In this document: piece by piece, positions 7,380-9,017 of the stretch | How positions within the stretch are numbered: the stretch's first letter is position 1 | How the letters are laid out: the number at the start of each line of letters is the position of its first letter | Assembly: GCA_964505555.1 (NCBI GenBank) | Contig: CAZDIO010000154.1 | Span: 1-9,017 of the forward strand | Direction: 5' to 3' | Length of the DNA: 9,017 nt | Source of the DNA: CAZDIO01 sp964505555 | GTDB taxonomy: Bacteria; Bdellovibrionota_C; UBA2361; SZUA-149; CAZDIO01 | Translations under genes and position numbers: made by a program | Notes under the pieces: model-generated | The model's input: only the letters and a program-made list of their open reading frames with translations | Database searches by the model: none | What the model was told of the DNA's origin: nothing

Positions 7380-7558
7380 TGTAGAAGAAAGTTTCTGTCT
7401 CTTTGCTGAAGGTATCGCTTCTGCTGAGAGACAGAGCAAAGCGTAATAAAGGTTTTTCTACATGAATGCTTTATCCACGAAGAAGCGACATGGCCTTGCT
7501 TTCCAAGTCTATATCGCTTCTCCGTGTTGGTGAAGCACAGCCCCAAATGTGCCGCTTC
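7380..7558. other. Densely structured intergenic segment, candidate non-coding or regulatory RNA
   Basis: This part of the 299-bp gap after the ATPase gene contains several consecutive helices. Helix 1 is 7380-7389 with 7453-7462 (10 pairs, one G-U). Inside it, helix 2 is 7394-7402 with 7427-7435 (9 Watson-Crick pairs, flanked by possible wobbles). Helix 3 is 7476-7488 with 7514-7526 (12 pairs, one A/C mismatch), capped by 7495-7498 with 7504-7507 after a symmetric 6x6 internal loop. Helix 4 is 7532-7539 with 7548-7558 (8 pairs and a 3-nt bulge). I recognise no known RNA family: not tRNA, tmRNA or SRP RNA by eye. Wobble pairs in helices 1 and 2 favour the plus strand, but the mismatch in helix 3 becomes G-U on the minus strand, so orientation is open. 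It could also be an mRNA processing or leader element. Confidence 0.5.
7413..7521. repeat. 10-bp direct repeat with a third, inverted partial copy
   Basis: TATCGCTTCT occurs at 7413-7422 and at 7512-7521, exactly 99 bp apart. An inverted partial copy, AGAAGCGA, lies at 7481-7488 and pairs with the second copy to make the main part of helix 3. Because the first copy is identical, it could pair with the inverted copy instead, offering an alternative fold. Confidence 0.6.
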
Positions 7559-7560
7559 GT

Positions 7561-7589
7561 TTGATTAGGCTGTAACGGGTATTTTTAAA
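7561..7589 (+). promoter_or_regulatory. Possible promoter for the downstream orphan gene
   Basis: TTGATT (7561-7566) and TTTAAA (7584-7589) are separated by 17 bp and each match four of six consensus positions. Transcription would start near 7596, about 50 nt before the orphan ATG. A small AACCG/CGGTT hairpin (7589-7602) overlaps the predicted start. Modest evidence only. Confidence 0.35.
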
Positions 7590-7648
7590 ACCGGCCTCGG
7601 TTCCTTAGCATTACCACTGCTGAGCAGCCAAGAGAAAGGAGAACTCGA

Positions 7649-8614
7649 ATGAATGAGTCCCCAAGTTTAGGTGGTAGGCTCGTGGGAGTATTCCCGTTTT
7701 TCAATGCAGAACGATTCCAAAAAATAAACCCACCCAACGGAGCTTCCTGGCACGTTCATAAGACGGGTGAGTCACATGAATCGTTCAGGCTGGAGTGGTT
7801 TTTCAGCGGCGATGCTTCGCGAGCAATGGCAACGCTGGTTTCGAGTGACGATCCTCACTCACCGTACTGCAAAGCAACGGCGCCCTTTTTACAAAGGGTT
7901 TTTACCTGCGGAGGAACTATTCGAACACCAGGGACCCCCTATAAGTTCCAGTTTTCGTTGGGTCAGAGTCAACTCGGCAATGATTTTTCTGTCCTTGCCC
8001 GGACGCTCCTTGATCAAACCGTAGAATTGCCCCTTCCTCCCAAGGAGGTATTTCGTGTAGGTGGGGAGATTTCCTTTGATGACAGTCACGGGACGGTGAT
8101 CTATGTTACGTTATCACATAACCCATTTGCCGTAACAGCAGCATACCGCATCTCCTTAACAGGCACGGTGATATCACATAATGTGGCAGCGCTTGAAGAG
8201 GCGCTGATCAAATTTATCGTGCTATTACAGCCCTGCTATGCAAAGCGTGTTTTACAGGACACTTCGTGGGGTCTTCTCGAACTGAGTAACTTACTTTGGG
8301 ATTGGTATCCTTCCCCTCGATTTAGTTACCCTTTTCAAATCGAGGTCCGTGACAACGGCTTCTCGATTCCTGTCACACCACGACCTTTCTGGCTCCAAGT
8401 ACCCAGTACCAATATAGCCGGAAGCAGTGCTCCTAGTAAGCAGGTTAGCCTTCGCTTCGAATCTGATCAAAGATCGGTAACGGCAGATAACCATCCAAAT
8501 CCTGCATCGCCAGAAGCTTTGGAACTGGCGAAACAGATTCAGGAAAGAAGGTTCTATATTCGATGTGCGGACCTGATCGGAGATCATAACGGACTCTTTG
8601 CTCAGTGGGCATGA
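7649..8614 (+). CDS. Uncharacterised 321-aa protein, no family recognised
   Basis: I do not recognise this protein. Coding status is supported by a strong Shine-Dalgarno (AAGGAG, 7636-7641, 7 nt before the ATG), a long open frame, and a clean hairpin terminator 24 nt after the stop. There is no signal peptide or clear membrane helix, so it is probably cytoplasmic. The first 175 residues are rich in aromatic and beta-type residues (FRLEWFFSG at 46-54, YKFQFSLG at 98-105, GTVIYVTLSHNPF at 148-160). A helix is likely at about 178-204 (AALEEALIKFIVLLQ). Residues 205-255 are Trp/Pro-rich (LLWDWYPSPR at 215-224). A polar linker (about 258-290) is followed by a helical tail (PEALELAKQIQERRF, 288-302). 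Five cysteines or fewer are scattered with no zinc motif. By eye its GC is somewhat higher than the ATPase gene. It stands alone as a single-gene transcription unit. Confidence 0.75.
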   Translation: MNESPSLGGRLVGVFPFFNAERFQKINPPNGASWHVHKTGESHESFRLEWFFSGDASRAMATLVSSDDPHSPYCKATAPFLQRVFTCGGTIRTPGTPYKFQFSLGQSQLGNDFSVLARTLLDQTVELPLPPKEVFRVGGEISFDDSHGTVIYVTLSHNPFAVTAAYRISLTGTVISHNVAALEEALIKFIVLLQPCYAKRVLQDTSWGLLELSNLLWDWYPSPRFSYPFQIEVRDNGFSIPVTPRPFWLQVPSTNIAGSSAPSKQVSLRFESDQRSVTADNHPNPASPEALELAKQIQERRFYIRCADLIGDHNGLFAQWA

Positions 8615-8637
8615 CGAAACGTGAAGGAATTTGAGGA

Positions 8638-8674
8638 AAAGGTGGGTGCTCATCGCGAAATAGCACCCACCTTT
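8638..8674. terminator. Hairpin terminator after the orphan gene, probably bidirectional
   Basis: AAAGGTGGGTGCT (8638-8650) and AGCACCCACCTTT (8662-8674) form a perfect 13-bp stem with an 11-nt loop. The plus-strand tail is an interrupted T-tract (TTTCCTT). On the minus strand the stem ends in TTTTCC, so it could also stop leftward transcripts such as those from the HNH remnant. From here to 8804 I see no gene or convincing site. Confidence 0.82.
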
Positions 8675-8804
8675 CCTTGATGCTTTGCTCAACTCTCTTA
8701 CAGTATTAAGCTTGAGGAACTGCTCCATACAATGTTCTTCATGCGTCCATGGAGTGCGAACAAGACAGCAAGACGCCCACATTCCGAGTGCTCACCCCCC
8801 GCCC

Positions 8805-8990
8805 TCAATAAAATCTCTCCATAAACTCTTTCCCATACACCTGCTCAGCAACAAGCCTGTTATGCGCACCACACACGACTCTCAAATTCTGAAACGAATT
8901 ACTCCCCCCAAGCCCCCGAGAAGAGTGTTCGAAAACTGTCAAGGGGAAAGAAGACTTTCTTAGAAATATTTTTTTATGAAAAAGAGTTTT
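8805..8990 (-). pseudogene. HNH endonuclease remnant (C-terminal HNH core)
   Basis: A 61-codon frame on the minus strand runs from a stop at 8993-8991 to a TGA at 8807-8805. Its C-terminal 42 residues are a clear HNH nuclease end: FEHSSRGLGGSN, then NLRVVCGAHN and AEQVYGKEFMERFY. The three core residues are present: His22 (of FEH), Asn35 (QNLR) and His43 (GAHN). The upstream part that in this family carries the first zinc-binding Cys pair and the N-terminal domain is missing. Residues 1-19 do not look like HNH protein, and no ATG is present (a TTG at 8942-8940 is the only plausible start). The A/T homopolymers at about 8965-8992 are a likely site of frameshift or deletion. It is probably a decayed fragment, or a gene broken by a sequencing error near the window edge. 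Many such HNH proteins belong to mobile elements. Confidence 0.7.
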
Positions 8991-9017
8991 TTAGAAACCC
9001 GCCCCGCCTTCGTTTTC

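Noticed and set aside
7394..7457. Intrinsic terminator for the ATPase gene
   Set aside because: The 9-bp stem ends at 7435 but the only T-run (7453-7457) is 17 nt later and is itself part of another helix, so the standard stem-plus-T-tract layout is missing.
7476..7526. Integron attC site or tRNA fold for the long hairpin
   Set aside because: The core-site motifs expected of attC (GTTRRRY and its complement) are absent, and there is no cloverleaf, anticodon arm or T-loop sequence.
7181..7546. Minus-strand open frame of 121 codons overlapping the ATPase 3' end and the gap
   Set aside because: It begins at TTG without a Shine-Dalgarno and overlaps 169 bp of a well-supported gene. The protein resembles nothing known, and the gap is better explained by nucleotide-level pairing.
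8723..8754. CTCCAT/ATGGAG inverted repeat
   Set aside because: Only 6 bp with a 20-nt loop and no further support; easily due to chance.
8291..8782. Minus-strand open frame of 163 codons opposite the orphan gene
   Set aside because: It runs through the perfect terminator hairpin and is antisense to a gene with a strong Shine-Dalgarno; no recognisable protein features.
8685..8963. Plus-strand open frame of 92 codons at the right end
   Set aside because: It is antisense to the conserved HNH core and its Ser/Pro/His-rich composition is typical of a shadow frame.

Overview
The window comes from a Gram-negative (diderm) bacterium of moderate, slightly AT-leaning base composition. It encodes an outer-membrane TonB-dependent receptor with a C-terminal Phe barrel signal, together with the inner-membrane ExbB/ExbD motor, and both need two membranes. 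The phylum cannot be fixed from sequence alone. A VLCAD-type acyl-CoA dehydrogenase, the TonB genes and an HNH endonuclease remnant would fit a Bdellovibrionota or deltaproteobacterial-grade lineage, but this is only a guess.

Left part (1-4874) is all on the minus strand. Reading leftward from the centre it holds a 586-aa acyl-CoA dehydrogenase (3114-4874), a 168-bp gap with a candidate promoter, and then a tight TonB-uptake operon. The operon order is a FecA-like TonB-dependent receptor (810-2945), exbB (135-797, 12 nt downstream) and exbD (1-132, 2 nt further, cut by the window edge). The receptor binds a siderophore or similar ligand, and ExbB/ExbD use the proton gradient to energise TonB, which opens it. 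No tonB gene is visible; it may lie beyond the left edge.

Centre (4875-5123) is a divergent intergenic region. Rightward it carries a near-consensus sigma-70 promoter followed by palindromic sequence. This drives a 741-aa VirD4/TraD/HerA-class ATPase (5124-7349) with clear Walker A and B motifs. No other conjugation or secretion gene accompanies it.

Right part (7350-9017) looks accessory. A 299-bp gap contains an unusually dense set of inverted repeats (about 7380-7558) that could fold into several helices. It is followed by an unrecognised 321-aa gene (7649-8614) with a strong Shine-Dalgarno and its own hairpin terminator (8638-8674). At the right edge a minus-strand frame (8805-8990) preserves the C-terminal HNH core of an HNH endonuclease but lacks the N-terminal part, so it is probably a decayed or truncated gene.

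The most interesting items are the structured intergenic segment, the orphan gene beside it, and the solitary DNA-translocase-like ATPase. No complete defence system, CRISPR array, tRNA, rRNA or insertion sequence was recognised.
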